This document shows positions 33,252 to 44,289 of a stretch of DNA of 64,000 nucleotides, piece by piece (within the stretch, counting starts at the first letter, position 1; the number at the start of each line of letters is the position of its first letter). The DNA comes from Septoria linicola (taxonomy: Eukaryota; Ascomycota; Dothideomycetes; Mycosphaerellales; Mycosphaerellaceae). The stretch lies in contig CP099420.1 in NCBI GenBank assembly GCA_024114885.1, positions 2,852,001-2,916,000 of the forward strand, given 5' to 3'. Position numbers and translations under genes: made by a program. The notes beneath the pieces are model-generated. The model was given only the letters and a program-made list of their open reading frames with translations. It was not told where the DNA came from and made no database searches.

Positions 33252-36200
33252 ATGTCTCGTAGCTCGATGACTTTGGCGAACTTGGCCATTTCCATTGAGG
33301 AGTGGGCCCATAATAGGCGCCTTCGAGCTTTTGCTAACGAGCTGACTACGACCGGAGAGGTGAAAGGCTTAAGCCCGACACAGCGCGGCGTGGTAAAGCT
33401 TGCTGCTGGGCTCTCTGTTCAAGTATTACAGATCTCGACCCCTGCTGATGGTACACCAAGAGTTGTTCGAGTCAGGCAACCCGATGGCTCAGCATGTGTA
33501 GTTAAGGCCGTGGACTTCGAGAGGAATGTGGCTCCAACAGGTCTCGCAGTCTCTCAAATCCGCTCTGGGAATAGTCACTTGCTCCAGCATTTCCGTTGCA
33601 CACATCCTGAGCAAAAGCCGAAACAAGCAGCTCTGACCGATGCAGACCCGCAGCCTGCAGAAGTCCGAGTCACCACACACGATATCGATGTGCAGTTGAT
33701 GGACGGAAGCATCGACACGATTTCTAAAGGAATAACATTCGATGTGTGCAGATCGTCGAGGACAAAGGGTATACCGAGACTGATACTCGAGCTGTAAAGG
33801 GTTCAAAAGTTGACATGTTGCAGGGTTTTGTGTCCTCAGAACAGAACAAGGCCAGCACACGCCTTTCCACGAGTCGCAGCTGCGAGACTTTAGCGTACTG
33901 AAGCTGAATGGCATCAACACACACATCGAGCAAGACAGACACACAGATTACAGTTCTGATCGATGCGATATGCAGGCCCTGCTGGTAGTTCACAAAAAGA
34001 CATACGGATTAAATCGCTTGGGGCAGCTTATACCGATCGAAGAGGGGACGAAAGTCCTTCTTACAACAAGCTGCAACGCGAGTAAGTCAAGCCTTCTCCG
34101 CCCTCTGTATGCCGACTACGGTCCCAGGCGTCAAGCCTGGGAACATCGTCCACTAGTTGGAAATGCAGGGAAAGCTGACGACACTTAGTTGACTTCTTCA
34201 TCGATACCTCCGGGAAGATCTTCGCGCTCACGGAAGATCAGACAAGTCATGCTTTGATCGATATTGAAGCAGAAAACGCAGTGCTTACCCACGCTCGACA
34301 AGCCGGGTTGACGCGGGAAAGCGAGGAATGTCGTCCGGGAGGTTGGTCATCATACCAGCACCATAATGACAGGGTCAGCCCCGGCTCGACAACGGTTGAC
34401 GATATTATCACGGCTGGAGTAGGACCGCAGCAGATTGCAAACCTGCCTCGCAATCGTGAGGGCCTTCCTCTCCCACCCTCAGGATATGTCCCCCAGCAAT
34501 ATCCGGGACTTCTGGCTGTCCAATTTGGGCACTATGACTTCGCCAGCTCCGCAGACCAAGCAGCGGCCGAGGTAATGGGTATTCCTACCGCGAGCGACGT
34601 GGTCTGGGCAGCCCACCGAGGCAAGAGCGAGTTGGGGGATATCATGCTTCGCTGGGTCCCAGGCACTCTCGAAGGCACGCAAGCACCTTTTGGAAAGTGC
34701 AACGCATACGTGATGATCACGATCGTCAACGATATGCGTATTTGGCATTTTGGCAAAGGTCCAGTGCCTCACGGAGAGCTGCCCATCTTCAGTGGCCTAG
34801 ATGAGTTCTGGCATGAGCGCGAGGGTGCTGACGTGAGCGAGCTACATCGATTGCCGAGGACGACTACCACGAGATCTCTCCTCACAGAAGCTGCAATAGC
34901 AGCTCAGATGTACGACAGACAGGGTTACGTTGGTCGTGCGATGCGCCCTGTCCAGCAAATCCAGAACTTCCACCAGAGTCCTAGCCCAGAGGCCCGGGCT
35001 CTCCAGCAAGAAATCCTACGTGCTTCCGATAGAAGCTGGCAGCTGGGCCAACCAATCGAGCGGACCCCGATAGATAGCCACGCATCTCCAAAGGAGCGTA
35101 CCTCGACACATCCGTACTTTGTACACGTGGATTTTCATCAAGCCCTGCCTGATGTGCTGTATGTGTATCACAAAGGAACCGACAGACTTTCGGCCAAGGC
35201 CCTGGGCGCACAGGCGTTTAAGGCGTTCAAGAACTGTTTTGGTCCCCTCGAACACGAGCTTCCTCTTCTGAACGCATACGGAGAGAAGAAGTCCACGATC
35301 GTCAAAGGTCAAGACAAGTCTACACGGGAGATACTGATTACCGACATGCCGCATGTCCCAGCACGGATTGCATCCAACGAGTGGCATCCCGTGCTCGGCG
35401 CCATGTTCTTGCTAGGAATGGAAGCTACCTCGTGGAATATGTTGATGGCAAGGATGCCGGAAGAGACGCGATCTTACTGCAACTGGTACCAGTCCATGTG
35501 GCTTGACTCTGCTAGGAGATATCGCTTGTTGCCAGACAAGATACAGAACAACCGTAATAGCAGGCGGCGAGATGCCATAATCCTAGCGAATCCGATACCA
35601 GTACAGCTCATTGCTGCGAATACCATGCGAGGTATTGCTCCTGGGCCAGTGGACAGGACTCTGGCGTACGGCCAGGTGGCCTTTGATCACTCCGGGCAGA
35701 TACAATCGACTAATTGGGTGAACTTTCCAGTCAACAGTTCAGAAGAGCACCACCCTAAAGACAGATTTGCAAAGCTGGACTCTGGTCGCTCGAGCCGGGA
35801 TAGCCGTATCCAGCAGGCAAGGGCGGCAAAGATTGCTGAGCAGACGACCACAGCCAGAGCCGCTGGATACCAAGCCAGACAGCAAATTGCTAGCGATGAG
35901 GATGATGAAGCAGAGCTGGAAAGCGAAGGATGGCAGACCGAAGCCCAGTACGACGAAGAAACCCCAGTCTCAAGTGAGGCACAGCAAACTGCCGAACAGC
36001 AGAATACAACACAGCAAAACACACTTCAACCGATGCCACTGCAGACCTCCAGCGCAACCGCCGAGGACCAAGCGCAATTAGCTCAAGCCCGGCAACTCTT
36101 GGCCGGCGACCACCGCAGAGACAGTGCTTGGTACGACACCGCGATCTTGGGCTCGGACGAGGCAAGCGTGGAAGGTGATATGGTGATCCACGGAGACGTC

Positions 36201-36338
36201 GACAATGACGAAAAATCTAGCAATGACGACGATTTTGACGAAGAAGACGAAGAGAGCGCGGCGAATCACAGGACGCCTGGATCGTGTGCTCGCTGTGGGG
36301 AGTACCATGCACCATATGCGGGATGTATCGAGTATTGA
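33252..36338 (+). CDS. Orphan 974-aa protein with C-terminal zinc-knuckle-like motif
   Basis: Three exons: 33252-33768, 33824-34081 and 34189-36338. The introns of 55 and 107 nt have branch-like TTGAC and GCTGAC and join in phase. I recognise no family. The first 330 residues look globular (for example QRGVVKLAAGLSVQVLQI and TTSCNAIDFFIDTSGKIFAL). The middle holds conserved-looking aromatic-rich segments (HPYFVHVDFHQALPDVLYVY and YCNWYQSMWLDSARRYRLLP). Residues from about 770 on are Gln/Glu/Asp-rich and probably disordered. The last 20 residues contain CARCGEYHAPYAGC, a C-X2-C-X3-H-X5-C motif of the same total length as a CCHC knuckle. No signal peptide or membrane span. It sits alone between gene-poor DNA; possibly lineage-specific. 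Confidence 0.75.
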
Positions 36339-36537
36339 AGGATAGGACGAAGGAAGCGATTGTTGTGAAAATGGGAAGGTAGGATGGAGTATTGCGACTG
36401 CTTAAGTGGTTCTAGGAACCTCTAGCTATCGCTGCCTTCTCACGCTACCGAATTACAGGATCAAGAGCGTAACTCTCCAAGACTGCCTCGCATATCAAAA
36501 TTCTATCTCTGAGAACAGAAAGTCGTTCCTCGTCTTC

Positions 36538-37506
36538 TCAACCCACCTTCCCATTCCCTCTTCCCTCATCCCTACCCTTCCTCTCGCGCTCAAACCCCAT
36601 GAGCTCTTCGCCCAGCTGATCGAGCATCTCCATCACACTCAAATTTCCGCTCCCATCACTAGGTGGAAGGACTTGAGGTGCAGGGCTATGTCCACTACGG
36701 AGTCTTTTTACTTCCTGTGGAGTCCCCGAATCATCTGCAAGATCGGCTTTCTCGGTGCCAGCTTGGGCTGTACTACTGCCAGTATCAGCAGTGAGTCTGG
36801 AAGCCAACCTGCGATATCCATGCTGAGGTCTGAGATCTGCATTTCGAGTGCTGTATCCAAAGCCGAGGAATTCTTCCCATGCTTGTTCATCGGATTTTGG
36901 CTTGTTTGGTGTCGATGCATGCTTCGTCACAGGTGATGGGAGAACTTGCGGTGCCGGCTCATGGTCGCTGTTCAGCTCAAGTCCTTCCACATGGTCGCGT
37001 TCTTTCCCCTCCACAACCACAAACCTCCCAACCCTTCTCTCCTTTCCCTTCCCACTCCCAATCTCACCCTTCCCTTCCACTTTCTCTCTGATATTCAACC
37101 CCTCAACCCTCTCCTCCAAAACTTCCACTCTCCTTCCCAACTTCTTCAAAGCCTTCTCATGCCCCACAAACCCCCGATACACTTCCCCCAAAAGTCTCGA
37201 CTGCTCACGCATAAACTCCTCAAACCTGTCTTCAAAGGACTGCAAAGCGGATTGCACGGTGATGTATTCGTTCCATTCGACGAGGGGTGGAGAGGGGTAG
37301 TGGATTACGCCTGGAGATGATGGGGAGCAAGGTAGAGTTTTGGAGGAGGAAGAGAGAAGGGGCTTGGAGGGCATTTTGTGATTCGATAGAGTAGAGGGAG
37401 GAGGTGTGGCAGTCCGGCCTGAAGCCTGAGGAGAAACAGACGGAAGAGAGGAAGGAGGAGGTTTCCAGGTGTTCGGGTTTGGGTACATGTGGTGGGTTGG
37501 GAACAT
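36538..37506 (-). CDS. Hypothetical coiled-coil protein (322 aa)
   Basis: Single exon. The start at 37506 (MFPTHHMYPN) is preferred over an upstream in-frame ATG that would add 69 low-complexity residues. The N-terminal 80 residues are Pro/Ser-rich. A helical segment from about residue 80 to 140 (WNEYITVQSALQSFEDRFEE, then EQSRLLGEVYRGF and RRVEVLEERVEGLN) forms a predicted coiled coil. The rest is charged, with two Ser/Pro stretches repeating the phrase PAPQVLP, and a last helix MEMLDQLGEELMGFERER. Family unknown. The PAPQVLP repeats may be short linear motifs. Confidence 0.6.
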   Translation of the reverse strand: MFPTHHMYPNPNTWKPPPSSLPSVSPQASGRTATPPPSTLSNHKMPSKPLLSSSSKTLPCSPSSPGVIHYPSPPLVEWNEYITVQSALQSFEDRFEEFMREQSRLLGEVYRGFVGHEKALKKLGRRVEVLEERVEGLNIREKVEGKGEIGSGKGKERRVGRFVVVEGKERDHVEGLELNSDHEPAPQVLPSPVTKHASTPNKPKSDEQAWEEFLGFGYSTRNADLRPQHGYRRLASRLTADTGSSTAQAGTEKADLADDSGTPQEVKRLRSGHSPAPQVLPPSDGSGNLSVMEMLDQLGEELMGFERERKGRDEGRGNGKVG

Positions 37507-38118
37507 GGTGGGTCTGACTATAGTGAGAAGAGGTGGAAGATGTAGTAGCTGGGAAGACGTATTCACAAATGAGGGTCTTATACAGGTAGGGTTGGCTTGC
37601 TTCGTGACTGGCTTGCTTGCTTGCTTGATGGTACTGTGTCGATCTGTGTGGTATGGTGTGTTCGTTGCCGATGCGATCTGACTGTGTACAACGATGGACA
37701 TAAGGGATCTCAACCGTTCTCAGCGCCGCTTCGCGAGCAAGGGGCGACTGGAGAGCATTTGCTGCGATGCAGGAAATGTCCTAGACATACTCTAGCGAAT
37801 CTCCGTCGTTCAACGACTGTCCAGACTCTTTGAAATATTCAGTAGGTCGTCAGCTCTGCTGATGCATGACGTTGGTCAGTTCATATTGCCATTCTCGAGG
37901 CATAGATCTTGCCTTGCGTTTGTCGTCCTTGGGTCTCCATTAGTGTGCCATGGGCAGTCGTTTTGCTTTTCTTGATTGTCATCTACGCGGTCTGCTGTTG
38001 CGGAAGCGGTATTTGCCGCGATCAACCCTGCTGCCATCATTGCCAGCACAGCGGACCATGTCAATCCATAGCACTGCTTGCCCGTGCCTAAGTCCTGCTC
38101 TGCGCAGAACTTACGCTC
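37507..38118. other. Intergenic, possible tiny secreted ORF
   Basis: No convincing gene. A minus-strand frame ending at 37876 contains a signal-like run starting MMAAGLIAANTASATA and two cysteines, but it is only about 54 aa and no splice sites extend it. Confidence 0.35.
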
Positions 38119-40230
38119 TTAAAGGGTCTGTCTGACAGCCTGTACGACCTTTCTTGCGGCTTGCCTCTCCTGAGCATCTTCCATTCTCATCTCAACTCTA
38201 CCACCGCGCTCCACAATACCGACCAGCCTGCTTTCAACATCCGCCAGCACTCTCCTCGCATCCTCCCTGATCTCGCCAGCAAAGACCTCTCGCTCCCTTC
38301 CATACTTCTTCTGCAATATCCTCAATGCCCACACGAAGCCCAGTGCAGCAATAGCGCCACTTTCATACAGTGCCACGCCACCACTGGCAACCCAAAGCCA
38401 GACGCCCAGCGCGCTCGATCCTCCGATTGTGGAGAGGGAAGCAAGCATGAGGCGTTGAGCTTTCGCGTGCAAAGCAGGAACGAGCTCGTGCAATATCTGC
38501 TCCCGAGCAAGATTGACCGTCTGCGGCCAAGGTGGGTTGAAGAGGGCGTTCAAGCCGGTCTCTTCGCGAATCTTGGAGAGAAGTGGCGGGAGCTGCATCA
38601 ATTCTGCGACGGTCTCGGGTCGGCCATCCTTGAGTATGCCCTGTTGCACAGCATCATAGTCGGACATTTCCTTCTCGGTGCGAGGATCAAGAAGAGTCTG
38701 GCTTTCCTCAGCTGGAGCGTCTGTTTGTGTAGACGTCTCGCTGCTGTTGATGGGCTGTGAAATGCCACGCAGCTGATTCTCGGTCGCCACGCCAGCTTCC
38801 AGTAATCGTCCGGACAGGAAAGCAAGATTCTGTTCAGCTTCCACGAGCCAGCCTCGACGAAGCACGTCTGCAGCAGATATGGAGACCTCGTCGATGCGCC
38901 AGAATAATCGCCACCAAGTCGTCCTCCTCCAAGCTGGACCGAGAAAAGCTGATGCTAGGTTTGTCTGCAGGTCGTGATGTGCATCCCGTGCCCATGTCGC
39001 GATTGCTTCTCGAAGAGCAGTGCGCTTCGCATCTGGCATTGTGCGTGAAGCATGCCTCGACTGCGCTGCAGATTCCGCAGCCTCTACCGTGGCTTCTGTC
39101 CTCTCGAGCAGCGCCTCGACTAGATCCTTGACTGCAGGCTTCAAGCCATCTGCCTTCTCGTCCACTTTCGCATTCTCCGACATCCATGTTGACACGTTCC
39201 CGACCCTGCTCTCCTGCCACTCTCTGCTGAATACAGCTCCGTTCGCCCTGTTCTCGCGGAACAGTGCTAGTGCATGCTCTGCCAATCCAACATCCACCAC
39301 ACCACCTTCCTCGTCACGCTTCGCTACCCCATCTCCTCTCCTCAAAGGCAGTGAAAGCGCAGAAGAAATCATTCTCCCATCTGCCAGTCCCCTCGGCAGT
39401 CTCCCCAGCTCCACCGCTCCACTCACTCCCTCCGACACAATCACAGCTTTATGCACGGGATACCTCACAAACCCCACTCTCCCTCCCGCTCCCGGTATCG
39501 TCAGCGCAGGAACCAATACACTGTCCTCTATGCCATCCTGATTCTCGCCCCTCGCAGCATGACTGCTATTCAACCCCGTAACCAAAACCTCCACCCCCGC
39601 CCTCCTCAACAAAGGACTCGGAACCCTCAATTCTCTCACCCTCCCATCCCGTCCTCCTCCTCCTCCCCCTACAACCCCGACATCCTTGACTGTCTCCCCA
39701 TATCTAATCAACACACTCCCACTTCTGTCGTCGTTCAACAACTCCTCCTCCCACTCCTCCACACCATCACTCAACGCATCCGCGAGCAAAACTCTCACCA
39801 GTCGACGCGCAGCTCGATCGCCATTGACTCCGAGGCCAAGAAATGCGATGCGGATGACAGGGTCGGAGGACTCGAGGGAGCGGAGGGCGAGTTGCAGGCG
39901 GGAGAGGTCGATGTAGGAAGATGCGGTGCTTTCGAGGTGCAGGAGGGATTGGTAGAGGGGGTGGAGGTGTGGTGGGACGGAGGTGGGGGCGTTGATTGCT
40001 GTGGTTGATGCGAGGGAGGCGTAGGTTCTTCTCCTGCGATGTTGCTTGGGTGAAAGGACGCGTTGCTGTGATGATTCAATGGGTCTTGTTTTGGTTGCAT
40101 GCGGTCGTAGTCGGGAGTGTGGGTTTTGGTGTTTGATGCGGTTGGTGAAGAGGCATGATGGACAGACGTATGCTTCGCTTTGCTGCAGCAGACGAGCTGT
40201 GCGCGCGGCGAGCGCTGTGCGAGGCGGCAT
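38119..40230 (-). CDS. MMC1: Mitochondrial protein Mmc1 (fungal inner-membrane/matrix factor)
   Basis: Single exon, 703 aa. The Arg/Ala/Ser-rich N-terminus (MPPRTALAARTARLLQQ) is a mitochondrial presequence, followed by YVCPSCLFTNR with a CXXC. The middle contains FLGLGVNGDRAARRLVRVLL, a nucleotide-binding-like strand-loop-helix, and long helical stretches. The C-terminal domain contains the family's WWRLFWRIDEVS, two adjacent hydrophobic segments (around LMLASLSTIGGSSALGVWLW and GGVALYESGAIAALGFVWAL) and an amphipathic tail rich in Arg and Glu. This matches my memory of the fungal Mmc1 C-terminal domain. The molecular role is poorly known, so the family assignment is firmer than the function. 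Confidence 0.8.
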   Translation of the reverse strand: MPPRTALAARTARLLQQSEAYVCPSCLFTNRIKHQNPHSRLRPHATKTRPIESSQQRVLSPKQHRRRRTYASLASTTAINAPTSVPPHLHPLYQSLLHLESTASSYIDLSRLQLALRSLESSDPVIRIAFLGLGVNGDRAARRLVRVLLADALSDGVEEWEEELLNDDRSGSVLIRYGETVKDVGVVGGGGGGRDGRVRELRVPSPLLRRAGVEVLVTGLNSSHAARGENQDGIEDSVLVPALTIPGAGGRVGFVRYPVHKAVIVSEGVSGAVELGRLPRGLADGRMISSALSLPLRRGDGVAKRDEEGGVVDVGLAEHALALFRENRANGAVFSREWQESRVGNVSTWMSENAKVDEKADGLKPAVKDLVEALLERTEATVEAAESAAQSRHASRTMPDAKRTALREAIATWARDAHHDLQTNLASAFLGPAWRRTTWWRLFWRIDEVSISAADVLRRGWLVEAEQNLAFLSGRLLEAGVATENQLRGISQPINSSETSTQTDAPAEESQTLLDPRTEKEMSDYDAVQQGILKDGRPETVAELMQLPPLLSKIREETGLNALFNPPWPQTVNLAREQILHELVPALHAKAQRLMLASLSTIGGSSALGVWLWVASGGVALYESGAIAALGFVWALRILQKKYGREREVFAGEIREDARRVLADVESRLVGIVERGGRVEMRMEDAQERQAARKVVQAVRQTL

Positions 40231-40435
40231 TGTCGAGTATGTCGTGGTGACGAGCGCGACTTGGGAAATTCAGTTCAAGTTGAAGCTGCGCCGCGCAACC
40301 TGCCTCTTTGGGCGAGCTATGGAAACACATGCTAAAGTCGTGTCAAGTCATGGCATAACATTACAGCTGGGTATCATGATGTGCTGCTACTGATACATCG
40401 TCAAGTGTCTCGTATCCTGCCTTCACAGTGACTGA

Positions 40436-41833
40436 CTACCGAAACAGCTTACGCCCACCCATGCGACTGGCAGCCACGTCACGGTTCTCCATCCCATACA
40501 GGCTGATGCCAGTGAAGCCTACTGTGCCACCACTCCGTGACTTCTTGTACCGCCGCAGTGCTTCTCGCAGATGATCGGGCTGCAGAGGTCCGCGATCGCA
40601 TTCTTCGACATCTCGAGACAGTCCCCACGCACCTGGTTGAACGCTGCCAAAGTCATCGGGTAACTCGTCCGCTTCTGCAACAACTTTCTTCTTCTTCTTC
40701 TTCTTCTTCTTCTTCTTGTGCTTCTCCGGCGTACTCATTGCTTCTGTAGTCTGTGTGCCATTCAGCGACCCATTGAGCTGTGACGAAGAGGAGTCTGCTT
40801 CTGGTACGTCAGCACCAACTTTGCTGCTCGGCGACTTGGGTTCGCTCTTGGTTGGCGGGCTCTGCGGCTTAGCGCTATCGTTCTCACCAAACCCAGCGTC
40901 CTTGGCCTCGTTCGTCCCGTCCTTCTCCAGCTCTTCGTCGTCGTCATCCTCCGACTCTTCGAGTTCCTCCCGTCCCGTCATCAGCTTCAGCCGCTTGTAC
41001 GCCTGCTCATCTTGCCCATCTGGCCTCTTCGGCTGCGAAGCTACCCACTCTCCTTGCACGTCTCTCGCACTCTCGATCAACATACCGGCGAACATCTTGG
41101 TATATGCGCCGACCACGGTGACCACATTCTGCGGCACACTTTGACTAAGCGTGGCGTTCACCAGCCTCCTCACATCTGCTGTCCTAAGCTTGACTTTGTT
41201 GTACGCATCATATCGTTCCTGGTGCTCTTTCGGTACCGCCTCTCGGAACAGATATCTCCGCTGATTGTCGCGATCCAGCTCAGCAGGATCCATCGTAAAT
41301 GCTTCCCCTCGCGCTCCCAGCCCGTCTGCATCCTCGTGGTCATCATCCGAGTCTTCGGCGTCTGGCTGCGAGCCACCCGTCACAACAGAGGGCGCTCCTG
41401 CTGTGCTCCGCGTGCCTTTCTTCCGCCCATCCTCACCTCCCAGTACTGACACACTGCCTTTCCTTGAGCCAAACCCTCTCGTGCTCGGTCTCCCTCGCGG
41501 CCGCTTTTCTCCTCGTTTGCGCTTCAATCCTCCATCAGTCGGGCCGCTCACAGCGCTTTGAATCTCAGAATCGAGGTCATCTTCGTCGAGGTCATCATCG
41601 TCTAGTCCAGGCGAGAAGCGCAGTTCGTTGTCTTCTGCTGCTCGATGTTGTGCTTCCAGACTGTCCGAGGGAGGAAATGATGCTTGTCGCAGAGGATGGC
41701 CAGATGCGGGAGCTACTGATGACTTTCGTGATTTGGATGGCAGTGCGAGTGATAGCCCGCCAGGACGTGGTCGCGGTAGAGCTGCCGATGCTGGACCTGG
41801 AGGCGACCGCGCAGAGTATGGCGGCGATGCCAT
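40436..41833 (-). CDS. TAF11: Transcription initiation factor TFIID subunit TAF11
   Basis: Histone-fold subunit of TFIID that pairs with TAF13. Single exon. The start at 41833 (MASPPYSARSPPGPA) matches the usual start of fungal homologues; the frame remains open 59 codons upstream with an earlier in-frame ATG at 41929. The 465-aa product has a disordered acidic N-terminus. The histone fold begins near residue 218 (HQERYDAYNKVKLRTADVRR) and includes NATLSQSVPQNVVTVVGAY and MFAGMLIESARDVQGEW. The fold is interrupted by an acidic, Lys-tract insert of about 150 residues before its last helix (GPLQPDHLREALRRYKKS), a feature of filamentous-fungal TAF11. The end GTVGFTG is typical. Confidence 0.92.
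   Translation of the reverse strand: MASPPYSARSPPGPASAALPRPRPGGLSLALPSKSRKSSVAPASGHPLRQASFPPSDSLEAQHRAAEDNELRFSPGLDDDDLDEDDLDSEIQSAVSGPTDGGLKRKRGEKRPRGRPSTRGFGSRKGSVSVLGGEDGRKKGTRSTAGAPSVVTGGSQPDAEDSDDDHEDADGLGARGEAFTMDPAELDRDNQRRYLFREAVPKEHQERYDAYNKVKLRTADVRRLVNATLSQSVPQNVVTVVGAYTKMFAGMLIESARDVQGEWVASQPKRPDGQDEQAYKRLKLMTGREELEESEDDDDEELEKDGTNEAKDAGFGENDSAKPQSPPTKSEPKSPSSKVGADVPEADSSSSQLNGSLNGTQTTEAMSTPEKHKKKKKKKKKKKVVAEADELPDDFGSVQPGAWGLSRDVEECDRGPLQPDHLREALRRYKKSRSGGTVGFTGISLYGMENRDVAASRMGGRKLFR
40688..40717. repeat. (CTT)10 microsatellite coding a Lys tract
   Basis: Ten perfect CTT units on the + strand. Read on the minus strand they give, with one AAA, eleven consecutive lysines in the insert of TAF11. 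Confidence 0.9.
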
Positions 41834-42382
41834 GGCGATGTGTGGTGTTGAGCTGGACGACGATGTCGTGTGGAAGTTGTTCGACCAAGGTGGACCAGGC
41901 AGCTCAAGTGAGGCAGGTTTGGCGCGCATGTGCAACGGAGCTCGGGCCGGGCCCGAGAAGCATTCGACAACTGAACCGACAGTCGTCCTTCTTCTGCTCT
42001 CGCGTCTCACTCACAACAGCACTAATGACAGAGGTTCAAGCATACGCATGGTCTGCTGTATATTCTGTGCCATCGAGACCGAGCAGTCACATATCCTGCA
42101 GGCTGGCAGCAATAGATCTATGCCAAGATCGACTCTCGCGCTAACAAGAACGGGTACAATTCGCATGTCGCGACGAAGTAGCTTGCAAGATGATGCTGCA
42201 CAAAATGCTTGAACTCAACGCCTTGTCGCGTGGATTTGAGCGCTACAGACACTGATCGCACGATCCGGCCATTGTGAAGACGCAGACCAGCATGACCAAG
42301 CGCAGTCAACATAGACCTAGACAGATCTCGGAGCAAGCCGCGAAGGACTACAATTGCTGCACAGTTCACTGCTATTATGTCT
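41834..42382. other. Intergenic between TAF11 and the Old Yellow Enzyme gene
   Basis: No gene is recognised. Part of it may be TAF11 leader. Confidence 0.4.
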
Positions 42383-43546
42383 CTAATGTCCACATCTCCC
42401 ACTCTTCCCATACTGCCCATCCTTCCCATACCGCAACCCATACTCCTCACTAAAAGGACAATCCAAATACCCCCTCCTCTCCTCCGGCGCATAAAACGTA
42501 CTCCGATCATACTTATTCAATTCCAGCCCATATCTCACCCGAAACGGCAAATCCGGATTCGCAATAAAATGCCTCCCAAACACCACCCCGACCTCATTCT
42601 CCTTGTACTCCTCATCCACCGCAAACTTTGCACTTTTGGAAGTGAAACCCCCTGCTACAAGCACCGGACTAGTTCTCCCCCAGATCTTAAGAAACGGCTC
42701 AATACCTTCTGTCTTCTCGCAGTCGACGCTATTAACGACGCGCGATTCGACGATGTGTAAGTATGCCAATTGCAGCTTTTTCAGCTTCTCTACGAGATCG
42801 CTGAATTGTGAGACAGGATCGGCCATTTTCATGCCTTGGAATGCACTAAATGGACTAATTCGAAAGCCCACTTTGTCTTTACCTACAGCTTCGGCGCAAG
42901 CTTGTGCGACTTGGACTGCGAAGCGCGAGCGATTGGGAATAGAGCCGCCATAGGCATCAGACCGGCGGTTCGTCACGTCTTGGGTGAATTGGTCGACCAA
43001 ATATCCATTTGCGCCGTGGATTTCGATGCCGTCGAAACCAGCTCCATAGACGGCGTTGCGGGCTGCTTGGGCAAAGTCTTGCACGGTTGAAGTGATTTCG
43101 TCTTCACTCAGAGCGTGCGGGATACTGCCTGGTCCTTCGGTAAAAGGGAGATCGCTTGCGCCGACGACCCGTCCACTGCGGAGTTGGGAAGCGTCAGCGA
43201 CGCGGCCGAGAGCGATGAGTTGCGCGAAGATGTACCCGCCGTTGGCGTGGACTGCATCAACGACGGTTCTCCAAGCGGAGATTTGATCTTGGGTCCAGAT
43301 TCCGGGCATGTGTGCTGCGCCGCCGTGGTCGGCGGAGATGATGTTTGATTCTGCGATGATGAGGTTTCGTTGGCCGGGTTCGGAGGAGCGTTGGGAGTAG
43401 TGCTCTGCGACCATGGAGGTGGAGAGCGGGATGTGGTCTTTGTTGACGCGGAGGCGGGTTAGAGGGGCCATGATGATGCGGTGCGTGAGGGTGTAAGGGC
43501 CTATTTGGAGGGGCGAGAAGAGCTTGGATTCTGTGGGCGGAGACAT
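42383..43546 (-). CDS. NADH:flavin oxidoreductase, Old Yellow Enzyme family
   Basis: FMN-dependent ene-reductase acting on electron-poor C=C bonds, with NADPH as usual donor. Single exon of 387 aa from the ATG at 43546 (MSPPTESKLF). The frame continues upstream with an ATG at 43714, which would add a Ser/Thr-rich, possibly mitochondrial, extension of 56 residues. The TIM barrel is marked by IIMAPLTRLRVNKDHIP, the FAQLIALGR strand, the DGIEIHGANGYLVDQF motif, the RRSDAYGGSIPNRSRF loop, VGFRISPF, and the phosphate-binding VVFGRHFIANPDLPFR. The barrel order is complete. The Leu-Ile-Ala stretch replaces the usual QLWH (His to Ala-region change), so substrate preference may differ. The C-terminal GKDGQYGKSGR is low-complexity. 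Confidence 0.92.
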   Translation of the reverse strand: MSPPTESKLFSPLQIGPYTLTHRIIMAPLTRLRVNKDHIPLSTSMVAEHYSQRSSEPGQRNLIIAESNIISADHGGAAHMPGIWTQDQISAWRTVVDAVHANGGYIFAQLIALGRVADASQLRSGRVVGASDLPFTEGPGSIPHALSEDEITSTVQDFAQAARNAVYGAGFDGIEIHGANGYLVDQFTQDVTNRRSDAYGGSIPNRSRFAVQVAQACAEAVGKDKVGFRISPFSAFQGMKMADPVSQFSDLVEKLKKLQLAYLHIVESRVVNSVDCEKTEGIEPFLKIWGRTSPVLVAGGFTSKSAKFAVDEEYKENEVGVVFGRHFIANPDLPFRVRYGLELNKYDRSTFYAPEERRGYLDCPFSEEYGLRYGKDGQYGKSGRCGH

Positions 43547-44289
43547 GGCTGTGAGGTGAGGTCCAGTGGCTGGTGGGTGGGAATGGATGATCCGTGTCTG
43601 AGAGGGTTGGGGGTAAGCTGTCGCCGTAGTAGTCTTGCTTGTAGCCGAGGACGAGGAAGATAGCAAAGAGATAGGAATAGTGTAAGGACTTCCTTGATGA
43701 GAAGCAAAGTGCATGCTATGCCTTTGTGAAGCGTATCTTGTTATTGACGGAGGAATTAATCCTTCAAAGATGCTATGCTCGTTAGCAAGTGAAGATAACC
43801 CCACTCATCTCGCACAGGCCAGCCATTCCTTCACCTCTTATCGAGAGAAGAGTGAGCAGATGGCGTGGGCTAAAATGATGCAAGTTGCGCTCGAGATAGC
43901 CATTGCCGAAGAAGGCGGATCTCTCGGGCCAGCTCGGACAATGCAGATTTTACAGGGGTGTTTGTCTGCTTTCTTGGGTGACGTAGGTCAATCACCTTTG
44001 CCCAGAGGTTGAACCTCGTCAGAAGGTACAGACTGTGAAAATATTGTAGGAGTCGGCCGTCTTTGCTGCAGTGATGTGGTCAGATAGCTAGTGCTGTACA
44101 AGCAGTCAGCCCAAGGAATACAGAGTTCAAGTAGCGCCATCTGCTGGGCAACCTTAAGTAGACACCTTTGTAGACGCCTGATAGGAACAGGTTTTCGAGA
44201 TTCGGCGCGAGACATCTTAAGGCATTGCATCGCATTCCTTCGTTGTTTGTATAACATGCATATATCGTTTTGTCGTACTCATCGGGCTG
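43547..44289. other. Intergenic
   Basis: Holds the possible N-terminal extension of the Old Yellow Enzyme gene (to 43714) and otherwise nothing recognisable. Confidence 0.4.

Noticed and set aside
37876..38064. Minus-strand frame with a signal-like run and two cysteines
   Set aside because: Starts only at TTG or at an internal MM, is about 54 aa long, and has no splice extension or promoter signal.
41299..42144. 281-codon + strand open frame
   Set aside because: Antisense to the N-terminal low-complexity part of TAF11; no domain.
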